From the NCBI RefSeq assembly GCF_014490745.1, contig NZ_LZEU01000001.1, forward strand, positions 1,263,501 to 1,327,500: a DNA stretch of 64,000 nt. The letters run 5' to 3'. Shown here one piece after another: positions 44,969 to 52,991 of the stretch. The position numbers were made by a program, and so were the translations under genes. The number at the start of each line of letters is the position of its first letter. The first letter of the stretch is position 1. This stretch comes from Pseudomonas alcaligenes. GTDB taxonomy: Bacteria; Pseudomonadota; Gammaproteobacteria; Pseudomonadales; Pseudomonadaceae. The notes beneath the pieces are model-generated. The model was not told where the DNA came from. It saw only the letters and a program-made list of their open reading frames with translations, and searched no databases.

Positions 44969-45796
44969 ATGGCCGCGACGCGCGAGCAGACCCGTTTCTG
45001 GCAGGCCGAGGGCGTGACCGGCGTCGAGCTGTTGCACGCCCACTATGTGCAGCAGCGCTTCGCCCCGCATGTGCACGAGGGCTTCGTATTCACCGTGATC
45101 GAGGCCGGTGCCCAGCGCTTTCGCCATCGTGGCAGCGACCACCTGGCGCCGGTGGGCAGCATGGTGCTGATCAACCCGGATGAGTTGCACACCGGTTCCA
45201 AGGCCCATGACGAAGGCTGGCGCTACCGCGCCTTCTACCCGGACAACCGCCAGGTGCTGGGCGTGCTCGACGAACTGGGCCTGGCCGCTGGCGGCATGCC
45301 GGCATTCGCCGCCAGCGTGCTGCAGGATCCCGAACTGCATGCCTGTTTCGCCGGCCTGCACCGTCTGCTGGATGGCGGCGCCAGTGTGTTGCAGCAGCAG
45401 ACCGCCTGGCGCGAGGCGATCCTGCTGCTGTTCCAGCGCCATGCGCGCATTGCCACGCCGGCAGCGGCGGGGCGCGAGCCGCAGGCGGTGGCCTTGGCCA
45501 AGGAGCTGCTGGGCAGCTGCCTGGCCGAGCCGCCGTCGCTGGAGGAGCTGGCGACGGCGGTCAATCTGTCGCCGTTCCACTTCGCCCGGGTGTTCCGCCG
45601 TGCCACCGGCCTGCCGCCGCACGCCTGGCTCAAGCAGCGCCGCCTGGAGCAGGCGCGCGCGCTGCTCAAGTCCGGCTGCGCGCCGTTGGCGGTGGCCATG
45701 CAGCTGGGCTTTGCCGACCAGAGCCACCTGAACCGCCAGTTCAAGCAGGCCTATGGCGTTGCCCCGGGCGAGTACCGCAAGGCCTGCCTCGGCTGA
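44969..45796 (+). CDS. AraC-family regulator of the AzlCD exporter (inferred)
   Basis: A 275-residue AraC protein with an N-terminal cupin sensor (HYVQQRFAPHVHEGFVFTVI; INPDELHTGSK) and a C-terminal double helix-turn-helix (LEELATAVNLSPFHFARVF; PLAVAMQLGFADQSHLNRQF). The ATG at 44969 lies 2 nt after the GNAT stop. The AzlC/AzlD exporter genes start 73 nt downstream on the same strand; AraC genes of this type are often found beside AzlCD, so amino-acid-responsive control is likely but inferred from position. Confidence 0.88.
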   Translation: MAATREQTRFWQAEGVTGVELLHAHYVQQRFAPHVHEGFVFTVIEAGAQRFRHRGSDHLAPVGSMVLINPDELHTGSKAHDEGWRYRAFYPDNRQVLGVLDELGLAAGGMPAFAASVLQDPELHACFAGLHRLLDGGASVLQQQTAWREAILLLFQRHARIATPAAAGREPQAVALAKELLGSCLAEPPSLEELATAVNLSPFHFARVFRRATGLPPHAWLKQRRLEQARALLKSGCAPLAVAMQLGFADQSHLNRQFKQAYGVAPGEYRKACLG

Positions 45797-45869
45797 GCAC
45801 ACGCTGCGCAAGATTGTTCAATACCGCGACTGCTGCGGCGGGCTAGCCTTCTTCGCTCAAGGAGGTTCC

Positions 45870-46580
45870 ATGTCCCGTCACCACGAATTCTTCCAGGCCA
45901 TGCGCGATATGCTGCCGATGCTGCTCGGCGCCATGCCGTTCGGCATCATCTATGGCAGCCTGGCCGGCGCCGCCGGGCTCACGCCCTGGCAGACCCTCGG
46001 CATGTCGGTGCTGGTGTTCGCCGGCTCGGCGCAGTTCATCGCCATCAGCCTGCTCGGCGGCGGCGCCACCCTGGCCGTGCTGTGGCTGACCACCCTGGTG
46101 GTCAACCTGCGCCACGCCCTGTACAGCGCCAGCCTGCAGCCCTTCGTGCGCCACCTGCCCAAGCGCTGGCGGGTGCCGCTGGCCTTCTGGCTGACCGACG
46201 AGGCCTTCGCCGTGGTGCAGCAGCGCTATGCCGAGAGCGATACCTCGCCGCACAAGCACTGGTATTTCCTCGGAGCGGCGCTGGCGATGTACATCAACTG
46301 GCTGGCCTGCACTCTGATCGGCCTGGTATTCGGCCAGGCGGTGCCGAACATCGCTGCCTGGGGCCTGGACTTCGCCATGCTCGCCACCTTCATCGGCATC
46401 GTCGTGCCGGTGCTGCGCAACCGCCCGCAGGTGGCGGCGGCGCTGGTGGCTGGCGGCGTGGCCCTGGCCTGCCACGCGCTGCCCTACAAACTCGGCCTGA
46501 TGGCCGCCGCCTGCGCCGGCATTGTCGTCGGCGTGGTGCTGGAGCGTCGTTACCGTCTGCTGCAGGATGAGGTGTTCTGA
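45870..46580 (+). CDS. azlC: AzlC-family amino-acid exporter, large subunit
   Basis: A 236-residue inner-membrane protein of the AzlC/YgaZ family with ~7 hydrophobic segments and the signature MLPMLLGAMPFGIIYGSLAG, VFAGSAQFIAISLL and NLRHALYSAS. With AzlD it forms an exporter of branched-chain or related amino acids. AAGGAGG stands before the ATG at 45870. Its TGA overlaps the ATG of azlD, so the subunits are made together. Confidence 0.9.
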   Translation: MSRHHEFFQAMRDMLPMLLGAMPFGIIYGSLAGAAGLTPWQTLGMSVLVFAGSAQFIAISLLGGGATLAVLWLTTLVVNLRHALYSASLQPFVRHLPKRWRVPLAFWLTDEAFAVVQQRYAESDTSPHKHWYFLGAALAMYINWLACTLIGLVFGQAVPNIAAWGLDFAMLATFIGIVVPVLRNRPQVAAALVAGGVALACHALPYKLGLMAAACAGIVVGVVLERRYRLLQDEVF

Positions 46581-46909
46581 TGGACAACTGGCTACTGATC
46601 TTCGGCATGCTGGCGATCACCTTCGCCACCCGCTACAGCCTGTTCGCCTTCCCCGACCTGCGCTTCCCGCCGCTGGTGCGCCAGGGCCTGCATTACGTGC
46701 CCACCGCCGTGCTCACCGCCATCGTGGTGCCCGGCATGCTGCTGCCGGATGGCAAGACCTTGGCCCTGACGCTGGACAACGCCTACCTGCTGGCCGGCCT
46801 GGTGACCATCGCCATCGCCGCCCTGAGCCGCAATCTGCTGGCGACCATCGGCGGCGGTTTGTTGGTGTTCTTCCTGCTGCGCTGGGCGCTGGGGCAGATG
46901 CCGCTCTAG
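46580..46909 (+). CDS. azlD: AzlD-family exporter small subunit
   Basis: A 109-residue protein with four hydrophobic segments and the family start LLIFGMLAITFATRYSLF and HYVPTAVLTAIVVPGML. It is the small partner of AzlC (YgaH-like). Its ATG shares a base with the azlC stop (TGATG). A 107-nt gap with no evident terminator separates it from the next gene. Confidence 0.9.
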   Translation: MDNWLLIFGMLAITFATRYSLFAFPDLRFPPLVRQGLHYVPTAVLTAIVVPGMLLPDGKTLALTLDNAYLLAGLVTIAIAALSRNLLATIGGGLLVFFLLRWALGQMPL

Positions 46910-47016
46910 TCCTTTGGCAGGCACTGCCGAAAGCCGCACGCGGGTGTGGCTTTGTCAGGGGCAGATGCTGTCCAATGCAGGACGGTGTTTGCCTCTCTGA
47001 CACAGGTACAAGGACG

Positions 47017-48891
47017 ATGACCCAACACTCGCAATTCGCCCTGCTCGGCACTCGGCGTTTCCTGCCGTTCTTCGTGACCCAGCTGCTCGGCGCCTTCAAC
47101 GACAACGTGTTCAAGCAGGGCCTGATCTTCGTCGTGCTGTTCGGCATGGCGTTCTCCGACAAGCAGGGCAGCCTGCTGGTGAACTTCTGCCACCTGCTGT
47201 TCATCCTGCCGTTCTTCCTGTTCTCCGCCCTGGGCGGGCAGTTCGGCGAGAAGTTCGCCAAGGACGCGCTGATCCGCATGATCAAGCTGGCCGAGATCGG
47301 CATCATGCTGGTCGGCGCCCTGGGCTTCTTCTACAACAACCTCTACCTGCTGTTGCTGGCGCTGTTCGGCATGGGTACCCACTCGGCGCTGTTCGGCCCG
47401 GTGAAGTACTCGATCCTGCCGGCGACCCTGCGTGAAGAGGAGCTGGTGGGCGGCAACGCCCTGGTGGAGATGGGCACCTTCCTGGCCATCCTGGCTGGCA
47501 CCATCAGTGCCGGGCTGATCATGTCCGACAGCCATTCCGCCGGCCTGGTGTCGACCGCCATCGTGCTGGTGGCCGGCCTCGGCTACGCCGCCAGCCGGCA
47601 GATCCCGCGGGCAGCGGCGGCCATGCCGGAGCTGCCGCTGGACTGGAACATCTTCCGCCAGACCTGGGCTACCGTGCGCCTGGGCCTCGGCCAGCGTCCG
47701 GCGGTGTCGCGCTCGCTGCTGGGCAACTCCTGGTTCTGGTTCCTTGGCTCGATCTACCTGGCGCAGATCCCGGCCTACGCCAAGGAGCTGCTGCACGGCG
47801 ACAAGAGCGTGATCACCCTGATCCTCACCGTGTTCTCGGTGGGTATAGCCCTAGGTTCGGTGCTGTGCGAGAAGCTCTCCGGACGCAAGGTGGAGATCGG
47901 CCTGGTGCCGTTCGGCTCGATCGGCATGACCCTGTTCGGCGTGCTGCTGTGGTGGCACTCCAGCGGCTTCCCGGCAGCCGAGGCGGCTCATGACTGGCTG
48001 GGCCTGCTGGGCATTGGTCAGGCCTGGTGGATTCTCGCCGACATCTTCGGCATCGGCGTGTTCGGCGGCTTCTACATCGTGCCGCTGTATGCGCTGATCC
48101 AGTCGCGCACGGCGGAGACCGAGCGAGCCCGGGTGATCGCCGCCAACAACATCCTCAACGCGCTGTTCATGGTGGTCTCGGCGCTGGTTGCCATGCTCCT
48201 GCTGAGCGTGGCCGGGCTGAGCATCCCCGAGCTGTTCCTGGTGGTGTCGCTGATGAACCTGGCGGTCAACACCTACATCTTCAAGATCGTTCCCGAGTTC
48301 ACCATGCGCTTCCTCATCTGGATGCTCAGCCACTCGATGTACCGGGTGCGCCACGAGGGCCTGGAGGCGATCCCCGACGAGGGCGCGGCGGTACTGGTGT
48401 GTAACCACGTGTCCTTCGTCGATGCGTTGCTGATCGGCGGGGCAGTGCGCCGCCCGGTGCGTTTCGTCATGTACTACAAGATCTACCAGCTGCCGGTGCT
48501 CAACTTCATCTTCCGTACCGCCGGCACCGTGCCGATCGCCGGACGCAGCGAGGACGAGCAGATCTACGAGCAGGCTTTCGCGCGCATCGCCGAATATCTG
48601 GCGGCAGGCGAGGTGGTGTGCATCTTCCCCGAAGGCAAGCTGACCACCAGCGGCGAGATCGACGAGTTCAAGGCCGGGGTGGAGCGCATCCTCGCGGCCA
48701 ACCCGGTGCCGGTGATTCCCATGGCGCTGCAGGGCTTGTGGGGCAGCTTCTTCAGCCGCGACCCGAGCAAGGGGCTGTTCCGCCGTTTCTGGTCGCGCGT
48801 CACCCTGGTGGCGGGCCAGCCGCTACCGGCGGACACTGGCCGACTGGTGCTGCAGGAGCAGGTCAGCCAGCTGCGTGGTGCTGTTCGTTGA
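47017..48891 (+). CDS. MFS transporter fused to a PlsC-type acyltransferase
   Basis: A 624-residue fusion. Residues ~10-400 are a major facilitator with ~12 membrane segments (FVTQLLGAFNDNVFKQGLIF at the start, as in lysophospholipid flippase LplT). Residues ~425-624 are a PlsC acyltransferase with NHVSFVDALL (His-x4-Asp) and FPEGKLTTSGEI. In enterobacteria LplT flips lysophospholipid inward and Aas reacylates it; this protein joins flippase and acyltransferase but lacks the acyl-ACP synthetase part of Aas. A role in lysophospholipid repair is therefore inferred. The ATG at 47017 follows ACAAGGACG; an open frame continues upstream but is antisense-free shadow of azlCD. Confidence 0.9.
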   Translation: MTQHSQFALLGTRRFLPFFVTQLLGAFNDNVFKQGLIFVVLFGMAFSDKQGSLLVNFCHLLFILPFFLFSALGGQFGEKFAKDALIRMIKLAEIGIMLVGALGFFYNNLYLLLLALFGMGTHSALFGPVKYSILPATLREEELVGGNALVEMGTFLAILAGTISAGLIMSDSHSAGLVSTAIVLVAGLGYAASRQIPRAAAAMPELPLDWNIFRQTWATVRLGLGQRPAVSRSLLGNSWFWFLGSIYLAQIPAYAKELLHGDKSVITLILTVFSVGIALGSVLCEKLSGRKVEIGLVPFGSIGMTLFGVLLWWHSSGFPAAEAAHDWLGLLGIGQAWWILADIFGIGVFGGFYIVPLYALIQSRTAETERARVIAANNILNALFMVVSALVAMLLLSVAGLSIPELFLVVSLMNLAVNTYIFKIVPEFTMRFLIWMLSHSMYRVRHEGLEAIPDEGAAVLVCNHVSFVDALLIGGAVRRPVRFVMYYKIYQLPVLNFIFRTAGTVPIAGRSEDEQIYEQAFARIAEYLAAGEVVCIFPEGKLTTSGEIDEFKAGVERILAANPVPVIPMALQGLWGSFFSRDPSKGLFRRFWSRVTLVAGQPLPADTGRLVLQEQVSQLRGAVR

Positions 48892-48904
48892 TCATGCCGG
48901 CATG

Positions 48905-48933
48905 AAAAAGCCCGCCAATCGGCGGGCTTTTTT
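48905..48933. terminator. Bidirectional terminator between the MFS-acyltransferase gene and sugE
   Basis: AAAAAGCCCGCC-AATC-GGCGGGCTTTTTT: a 7-bp GC stem extended by A/T pairs with T-runs on both strands. It serves both convergent genes. Confidence 0.88.
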
Positions 48934-48942
48934 GTGCCTGAC

Positions 48943-49257
48943 TCAATGGCTGAGCTTGAGGCCGAGTAGCCCGGCGACGATCAGGCCGACGCTGAGCAGG
49001 CGCATGAGCGCCATGGACTCGCCGAACAGGATGATCCCGGCGATCACCGTGCCGATGGCGCCGACGCCGGTCCAGATCGCATAGGCGGTGCCCAGCGGCA
49101 GTTCCTTCATGGCTAGGCCGAGCAGGGCCAGGCTGAGGATCATGGCGCCCACGGTGAGCAGGGTAGGGATGGGGCGAGTGAAACCGTCGGTGTATTTCAG
49201 GCCGACGGCCCAGCCGACTTCGAACAGGCCGGCGAGAAACAGGATGATCCAGGACAT
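48943..49257 (-). CDS. sugE: Guanidinium exporter SugE (Gdx), SMR family
   Basis: A 104-residue four-helix small multidrug resistance protein. It has the essential Glu in [20 protein letters not shown] and the SugE-type signatures [20 protein letters not shown]. The SugE/Gdx branch exports guanidinium in exchange for protons, distinct from EmrE drug pumps. The ATG at 49257 is preceded by GCGGAG. A guanidine-II riboswitch lies in the leader (49262-49334), which supports the guanidinium role independently of the protein sequence. Confidence 0.93.
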   Translation of the reverse strand: MSWIILFLAGLFEVGWAVGLKYTDGFTRPIPTLLTVGAMILSLALLGLAMKELPLGTAYAIWTGVGAIGTVIAGIILFGESMALMRLLSVGLIVAGLLGLKLSH

Positions 49258-49261
49258 AAGG

Positions 49262-49334
49262 TGCTCCGCGTACTGCTAAGGGATAGCGGGCCGTCCCGGA
49301 TGAATACTCGAAAGGAGTCGCAGGGTCGTCCCTG
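49262..49334 (-). promoter_or_regulatory. Guanidine-II (mini-ykkC) riboswitch in the sugE leader
   Basis: In the minus-strand RNA two hairpins with ACGR loops occur: CAGGG-ACGA-CCCTG (49334-49321) and, 22 nt on, CGGG-ACGG-CCCG (49298-49287). This two-stem ACGR layout defines the mini-ykkC/guanidine-II class. The CCGC that starts in the 3' arm of the second stem can instead pair with GCGG of the GCGGAG Shine-Dalgarno (49269-49266 and on). Ligand-stabilised stem formation would thus free the ribosome site and turn on sugE. Pairings were read by eye. Confidence 0.9.
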
Positions 49335-49428
49335 CTCTGTGCGTTATTTTGCACAAGCCCCTGCACAGGGCAAGCTCAGTGGGATGAGCGGGCCCTGGCA
49401 GGTGTTGCCAAAGGTCTCCGCAGACCCC

Positions 49429-49556
49429 GTCTACGGCCTCCTGACTGTCGGCCAGGCAGCGTTAAAAGCAGCCTCGGAATGCTCATTTACAGCTCGTAAA
49501 CTGCGCTTCCTCGGCCGCTTTTTCCTTGCCTGGCTTTAATTCAGAAGGCCGTAAAC
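49429..49556. repeat. Intergenic palindromic repeat element, copy 2
   Basis: A 128-bp element homologous to 32595-32734. Terminal arms GTCTACGGCCTCCTGA (49429-49444) and TCAGAAGGCCGTAAAC (49541-49556) pair at 14 of 16 positions; the inner stem AAAAGCAGCC (49464-49473) with GGCCGCTTTT (49513-49522) pairs at 9 of 10. The arms differ in sequence from copy 1 but keep pairing. It begins 10 nt beyond the rdgC stop and lies upstream of the riboswitch, so it may end rdgC transcripts. Confidence 0.8.
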
Positions 49557-49566
49557 AGGTTCTGGG

Positions 49567-50487
49567 TCAGATACCCTCGGGGATTTCCTCGCCGCCCAGG
49601 GCCTCGAACAGCGCCGGCAGGAAGTCGCAGAAGGTCAGCATCATCAGGGTGAAGCTGGCATCCAGTTGGCCGAGGTTGTCGTCGCCGCCATCCTGGGCCG
49701 CCTGATCCTGCAGCAGGTCTTCGAAGCGCAGGCGCTTGACCACCAGCTTGTCGTCGAGGACGAAGGACAGCTTGTCCTGCCAGGCCAGGGACAGCTGGGT
49801 AACCAGCTTGCCGGCCGACAGGTGCAGCTGGATTTCCTCGCTGGTCAGATCCTGGCGCTTGCAGCGCACCACGCCGCCATCTTCGTTGACGTCGCGCAGT
49901 TCGCACTCGTCGAGCACGAAGAAGTCCGCGGCGGCCTGCTGCGCCTTGACCCAGTCGGTCATGGTGGCGGTCGGTGCCATCTTCACGCTCAGCGGGCGCA
50001 CCGGCAGCGAGCCCATGACTTCACGCAGGGTCGACAGCAGGTCTTCGGCACGCTTGGCGCTGGCCGAGTCGACCAGAATCAGGCCGAGCTTGGGGGCGAT
50101 GGCGGCGAAGGTGGCCGAGCGGCGCACGAAGGCGCGTGGCAGGAAGGACATGACGATCTCGTCCTTGAGCTGATCGCGCTCCTTCTTGTAGACCTTGCGC
50201 ATCTGCTCGGCTTCGATCTGCTCGACCTTTTCCTTCAGGGCATCGCGCACCACGCTACCGGGGAGGATGCGTTCTTCCTTGCGCGCGGCCACCAGCAGGA
50301 AGTCGCCACTGACATGCACCAGCGGGGCGTCACCGCCCTTGCCGAAGGGCGCGATAAAGCCGTAGGTGGTCAGCTCCTGGCTGGCGCAGGAACGGGCCAG
50401 TTTGGTGGCCAAGGCCGCCTCGAGCGCTTCGGCGTCGAACGGCACGTCCTGGGTCAGGCGATAGACAAGCAGGTTGCGGAACCACAT
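49567..50487 (-). CDS. rdgC: Recombination-associated protein RdgC
   Basis: A 306-residue Rdg[21 protein letters not shown] at the start, [37 protein letters not shown], and a C-terminal [20 protein letters not shown]. RdgC forms a ring around DNA and restrains RecA; it coats the nucleoid as a non-specific DNA-binding dimer. The ATG at 50487 is the family start; the frame runs further upstream into the tRNA promoter region and should not be extended. The repeat element lies just downstream. Confidence 0.95.
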   Translation of the reverse strand: MWFRNLLVYRLTQDVPFDAEALEAALATKLARSCASQELTTYGFIAPFGKGGDAPLVHVSGDFLLVAARKEERILPGSVVRDALKEKVEQIEAEQMRKVYKKERDQLKDEIVMSFLPRAFVRRSATFAAIAPKLGLILVDSASAKRAEDLLSTLREVMGSLPVRPLSVKMAPTATMTDWVKAQQAAADFFVLDECELRDVNEDGGVVRCKRQDLTSEEIQLHLSAGKLVTQLSLAWQDKLSFVLDDKLVVKRLRFEDLLQDQAAQDGGDDNLGQLDASFTLMMLTFCDFLPALFEALGGEEIPEGI

Positions 50488-50596
50488 GGGGGCGACACTC
50501 CAATTACGCAAAGCGCGCATTATTCTCTGCCGGGGGCGATTGGCCAACCCATCGCTAAGCCTTTGGAACGCCTGCAAAATTTTTTTAAAAAAGAGC

Positions 50597-50625
50597 TTGC
50601 CAAGGTTCGGGTCGCTCTCTAGAAT
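50597..50625 (+). promoter_or_regulatory. Sigma-70 promoter of the tRNA operon
   Basis: TTGCCA at 50597-50602 and TAGAAT at 50620-50625 with a 17-nt spacer, followed by a GC-rich discriminator (GCGCCCC), 21 nt before the tRNA-Val. The discriminator suggests growth-rate or stringent control. An A/T-run (AAAATTTTTTTAAAAAAG) lies just upstream as a UP-like element. Confidence 0.8.
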
Positions 50626-50646
50626 GCGCCCCACTTCGAGAGTGAA

Positions 50647-50722
50647 GGGTGATTAGCTCAGCCGGGAGAGCATCTGCCTTACAAGCAGAGGGTCGGCGGT
50701 TCGATCCCGTCATCACCCACCA
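50647..50722 (+). tRNA. tRNA-Val (anticodon TAC)
   Basis: A 76-nt cloverleaf with a 7-bp acceptor stem (GGGTGAT/ATCACCC), D arm TAGCTCAGCCGGGAGAGC, anticodon stem-loop CTGCCTTACAAGCAG, T arm with GGTTCGATCC and an encoded CCA end. Confidence 0.96.
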
Positions 50723-50736
50723 TCTCGCAGTTACGC

Positions 50737-50813
50737 GCAGCGGTAGTTCAGTCGGTTAGAATACCGGCCTGTCACGCCGGGGGTCGCGGGTTCGAGTCCC
50801 GTCCGCTGCGCCA
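50737..50813 (+). tRNA. tRNA-Asp (anticodon GTC)
   Basis: A 77-nt cloverleaf with acceptor stem GCAGCGG/CCGCTGC, D arm AGTTCAGTCGGTTAGAAT, anticodon loop CTGTCAC, T arm GGGTTCGAGTCCC and an encoded CCA. It follows tRNA-Val by 14 nt and shares its promoter. Confidence 0.96.
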
Positions 50814-50853
50814 TATATAAGCCTTGGTTAGACTGAAGACCAAGACTGGAAGA

Positions 50854-50878
50854 AACGACCGAAAGGTCGTTTTTTTTT
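50854..50878 (+). terminator. Intrinsic terminator of the tRNA operon
   Basis: AACGACC-GAAA-GGTCGTT followed by a run of T; preceded by a second small hairpin CTTGGT...ACCAAG (50823-50843). Confidence 0.88.
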
Positions 50879-51037
50879 GCCTGCGATTTTTCCCCGCCAT
50901 CAGGCCGCCGACTTTCGTCGTCGCCGGCTGAACTAATCCGTTTGCCAGGGTTCCTAAAGTGCCGTAGCCAGTGCTTGGCGCAGACTGCTAAGCTCGCGCT
51001 TTCTCTCCGGCCCTCGCGGCTATAACAAGGATCAAGC

Positions 51038-51754
51038 ATGAAACAACATCGTCTGGCGGCTGCGGTTGCCCTGGTGGGCCTGGTACTGGCTGGTTGCGAC
51101 TCGCAGACCAGCAATGTGGAACTCAAGACCCCGGCGCAGAAAGCCTCCTACGGCATCGGCCTGAATATGGGCAAGAGCCTGTCCCGCGAAGGCATGGACG
51201 ATCTGGATCCCAAGGCTGTGGCCCTGGGCATCGAAGATGCCATCGGCAAGAAAGACGCGAAGATCAAGGATGAGGAGCTGGCCGAGGCCTTCGCCTTCCT
51301 GCAGAAGCGTTCCGAAGAACGCATGGCCAAGCTCAACGAGGAGTCGGCCCAGGCTGGCAAGAAGTTCCTCGAAGAAAACGGCAAGAAAGAGGGCGTGGTA
51401 ACCACCAAGTCCGGCCTGCAGTATGAAGTCGTGAAGAAAGCCGACGGCGCCCAGCCGAAAGCCACCGACGTGGTGACCGTTCACTACGAAGGCAAGCTGA
51501 CTGACGGTACCGTGTTCGACAGCTCCATCGAGCGTGGCAGCCCGATCGACCTGCCGGTCAGCGGCGTGATCCCGGGTTGGGTCGAAGGCTTGCAACTGAT
51601 GCACGTTGGCGAGAAGTACAAGCTGTACATCCCCAGCGAACTGGCCTACGGCGCCCAGAGCCCGAGTCCGCAGATTCCGGCCAACTCGGTACTGGTCTTC
51701 GACCTCGAGCTGATCGCGATCAAGGATCCGGCCGCTGCCCCGGCTGCCCAGTAA
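51038..51754 (+). CDS. FKBP-type peptidyl-prolyl isomerase lipoprotein (Mip/FkpA-like)
   Basis: A 238-residue envelope isomerase. The signal peptide ends in the lipobox LVLAGC (Cys20), giving a lipoprotein. The N-terminal dimerisation helix domain (~30-125: KASYGIGLNMGKSL; long charged helix) is followed by a C-terminal FKBP domain (~130-230: VVTVHYEGKLTDGTVFDSS; GWVEGLQLMHVGEKYKLYIP; LAYGAQ). It catalyses proline isomerisation and chaperones proteins in the periplasm. CAAGGATC precedes the ATG. A GC hairpin follows the stop. Confidence 0.92.
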   Translation: MKQHRLAAAVALVGLVLAGCDSQTSNVELKTPAQKASYGIGLNMGKSLSREGMDDLDPKAVALGIEDAIGKKDAKIKDEELAEAFAFLQKRSEERMAKLNEESAQAGKKFLEENGKKEGVVTTKSGLQYEVVKKADGAQPKATDVVTVHYEGKLTDGTVFDSSIERGSPIDLPVSGVIPGWVEGLQLMHVGEKYKLYIPSELAYGAQSPSPQIPANSVLVFDLELIAIKDPAAAPAAQ

Positions 51755-51777
51755 GCCTTAGCATGCTGTTTTGCCAG

Positions 51778-51806
51778 CGCCCCGCTTAGTCGGGGCGTTG
51801 TCGTTT
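51778..51806 (+). terminator. Terminator of the FKBP lipoprotein gene
   Basis: CGCCCCG-CTTAGT-CGGGGCG, a 7-bp GC stem followed by TTGTCGTTT. The U-run is interrupted, so strength is moderate. Confidence 0.7.
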
Positions 51807-52126
51807 ATGGGGTTCGGCAAAGGCTGGGGGCGCTCGACCTAGCAGTCGAAAAAGGGGGCTTATGCTGTGTGGGTGTTACGCTTATGCACATTGTGCCGGT
51901 TACCTGCCTTGTCACGACTGTTACAGTTTTCCCGAGCAATGCTCGGTCAGTAACCATTTGATTTTAATGATTTTTTTAGAGTGAGCAAAAAGTATCCGAT
52001 CTGTCGTAAGGCCGCGTGGCGTGGGCATTTGCCAGGCGTGTTAGTGTTCTGTGCACAGGGTTATCCACAGCATTGGTGGATAACCAGGGCGGGCCCTTAA
52101 GGCATGCGGTTTGGCGGAGTGTGGGC
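51807..52126. other. Intergenic region upstream of the DUF1232 gene
   Basis: No gene is seen in this 320-nt stretch. It holds a small hairpin CCGAGC-AAT-GCTCGG near 51943-51957, an AT-rich segment (TTGATTTTAATGATTTTTTT, ~51958-51978) that could serve as a promoter, and the inverted DnaA-box pair at 52059-52085. Confidence 0.5.
52059..52085. promoter_or_regulatory. Inverted pair of DnaA boxes
   Basis: GGTTATCCAC-AGCATTG-GTGGATAACC is a perfect 10-bp inverted repeat. It contains the consensus DnaA box TTATCCACA (52061-52069) and, on the other strand, TTATCCACC. It lies ~40 nt before the DUF1232 start codon. DnaA binding is inferred from sequence only. Confidence 0.6.
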
Positions 52127-52537
52127 ATGAATATTGGCGAAAACCTGACGCGTTACCTGGCACCGGCCTCCCGCCTGCTAGCGGGGCGGCGGCTGCCCGT
52201 TTTGCTCTTGGCGGTGGCGCGCAAGGCGCGGGATGCGGGGCAGTTGCGTAGCGATCTGCAGCGTCTGTTGGGGCTGTGCATGGCCTGGTGGCGAGGCGAG
52301 TATCGCGCGATCAATGCGCAGGCCTTGCTCAGCGTGGTGGCCGGCCTGGTGTATTTCCTCACGCCGCTGGATGCCGTGCCGGACTGGCTGCTGGGTGCCG
52401 GGCTGCTCGACGATCTCGCCGTGCTGGCCTGGATCATGCGCACCTGGGCGGCAGAGCTGCAGGCCTATGAGGACTGGCGTGCGCAGCAGGACGCCACGCA
52501 GCTGCAACGTATCGAGCGTCTGCCGGCTGCGGGATAA
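52127..52537 (+). CDS. DUF1232 (YkvA-type) membrane-associated protein
   Basis: A 136-residue protein of the YkvA/DUF1232 family, recognised by the core LLSVVAGLVYFLTPLDAVPD and WLLGAGLLDDLAVLAWIMRTW, a hydrophobic hairpin with conserved Asp/Pro. Function is unknown for the family. GGAG is 7 nt before the ATG at 52127. The inverted DnaA boxes sit in its leader. It is followed after 136 nt by an XRE-type regulator gene. Confidence 0.82.
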   Translation: MNIGENLTRYLAPASRLLAGRRLPVLLLAVARKARDAGQLRSDLQRLLGLCMAWWRGEYRAINAQALLSVVAGLVYFLTPLDAVPDWLLGAGLLDDLAVLAWIMRTWAAELQAYEDWRAQQDATQLQRIERLPAAG

Positions 52538-52673
52538 GGGCGGCGGCCGAGGAGCGTGGCATGGCTCGCACGGCTGCACGGCAGGGCTGACCCAAGCCGG
52601 GGCAGGACTGTTAAGATGGCCTCTAGCAAGGGAGTGCCGGGTCAATCGGCACTGCTGTCCACGGAGAGTGGTA

Positions 52674-52991
52674 ATGAGTGTGCAAGTGATCACCCGCAAC
52701 GGTGAGCCCGAATATGCGGTATTACCCTGGAGCGAGTACCAGGCCCTGTTACAAGCTGCCGATCAAGGCCAGTGCGAGGTCGCAGAGCTGACAGACAGCG
52801 TGGCGGCCTTCAGTGAGCTGGCCAACCTGCGCGAAGCGCGGGGCATGTCCCAGGCCGACCTGGCGCGTGCGGTAGGGATCAGCCCGCACTACCTCAATCT
52901 GTTCGAGAGCGGCGAGCGTGTCCCCGACGGCGCTGTGCTGCGCGCCCTGGGACGAGTGCTCGGCGTGGCATCCTGGGAGCAGGCTTCTTGA
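52674..52991 (+). CDS. XRE-type regulator with an antitoxin-like N-terminus
   Basis: A 105-residue protein. The first ~35 residues (VQVITRNGEPEYAVLPWSEY) resemble the beta-strand and helix start of Phd/YefM-type antitoxins; residues ~48-100 are a HTH_3 domain (REARGMSQADLARAVGIS, LFESGERVPDGAVLRALGRV). No toxin-like RelE or HipA gene is beside it. GGAG precedes the ATG at 52674. Its stop overlaps the start of the next gene, so the trio up to 53820 is translationally coupled. Confidence 0.8.
   Translation: MSVQVITRNGEPEYAVLPWSEYQALLQAADQGQCEVAELTDSVAAFSELANLREARGMSQADLARAVGISPHYLNLFESGERVPDGAVLRALGRVLGVASWEQAS

Noticed and set aside
50647..50813. tRNA genes as an integration site of a genomic island
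   Set aside because: No integrase, no repeated tRNA 3' end nearby, and the flanking genes (rdgC, FKBP lipoprotein) look like conserved core genes.
52674..52991. A classic type II toxin-antitoxin pair
   Set aside because: The XRE protein has an antitoxin-like start, but the next gene has no RelE, HipA or HigB features; kept as a finding only.
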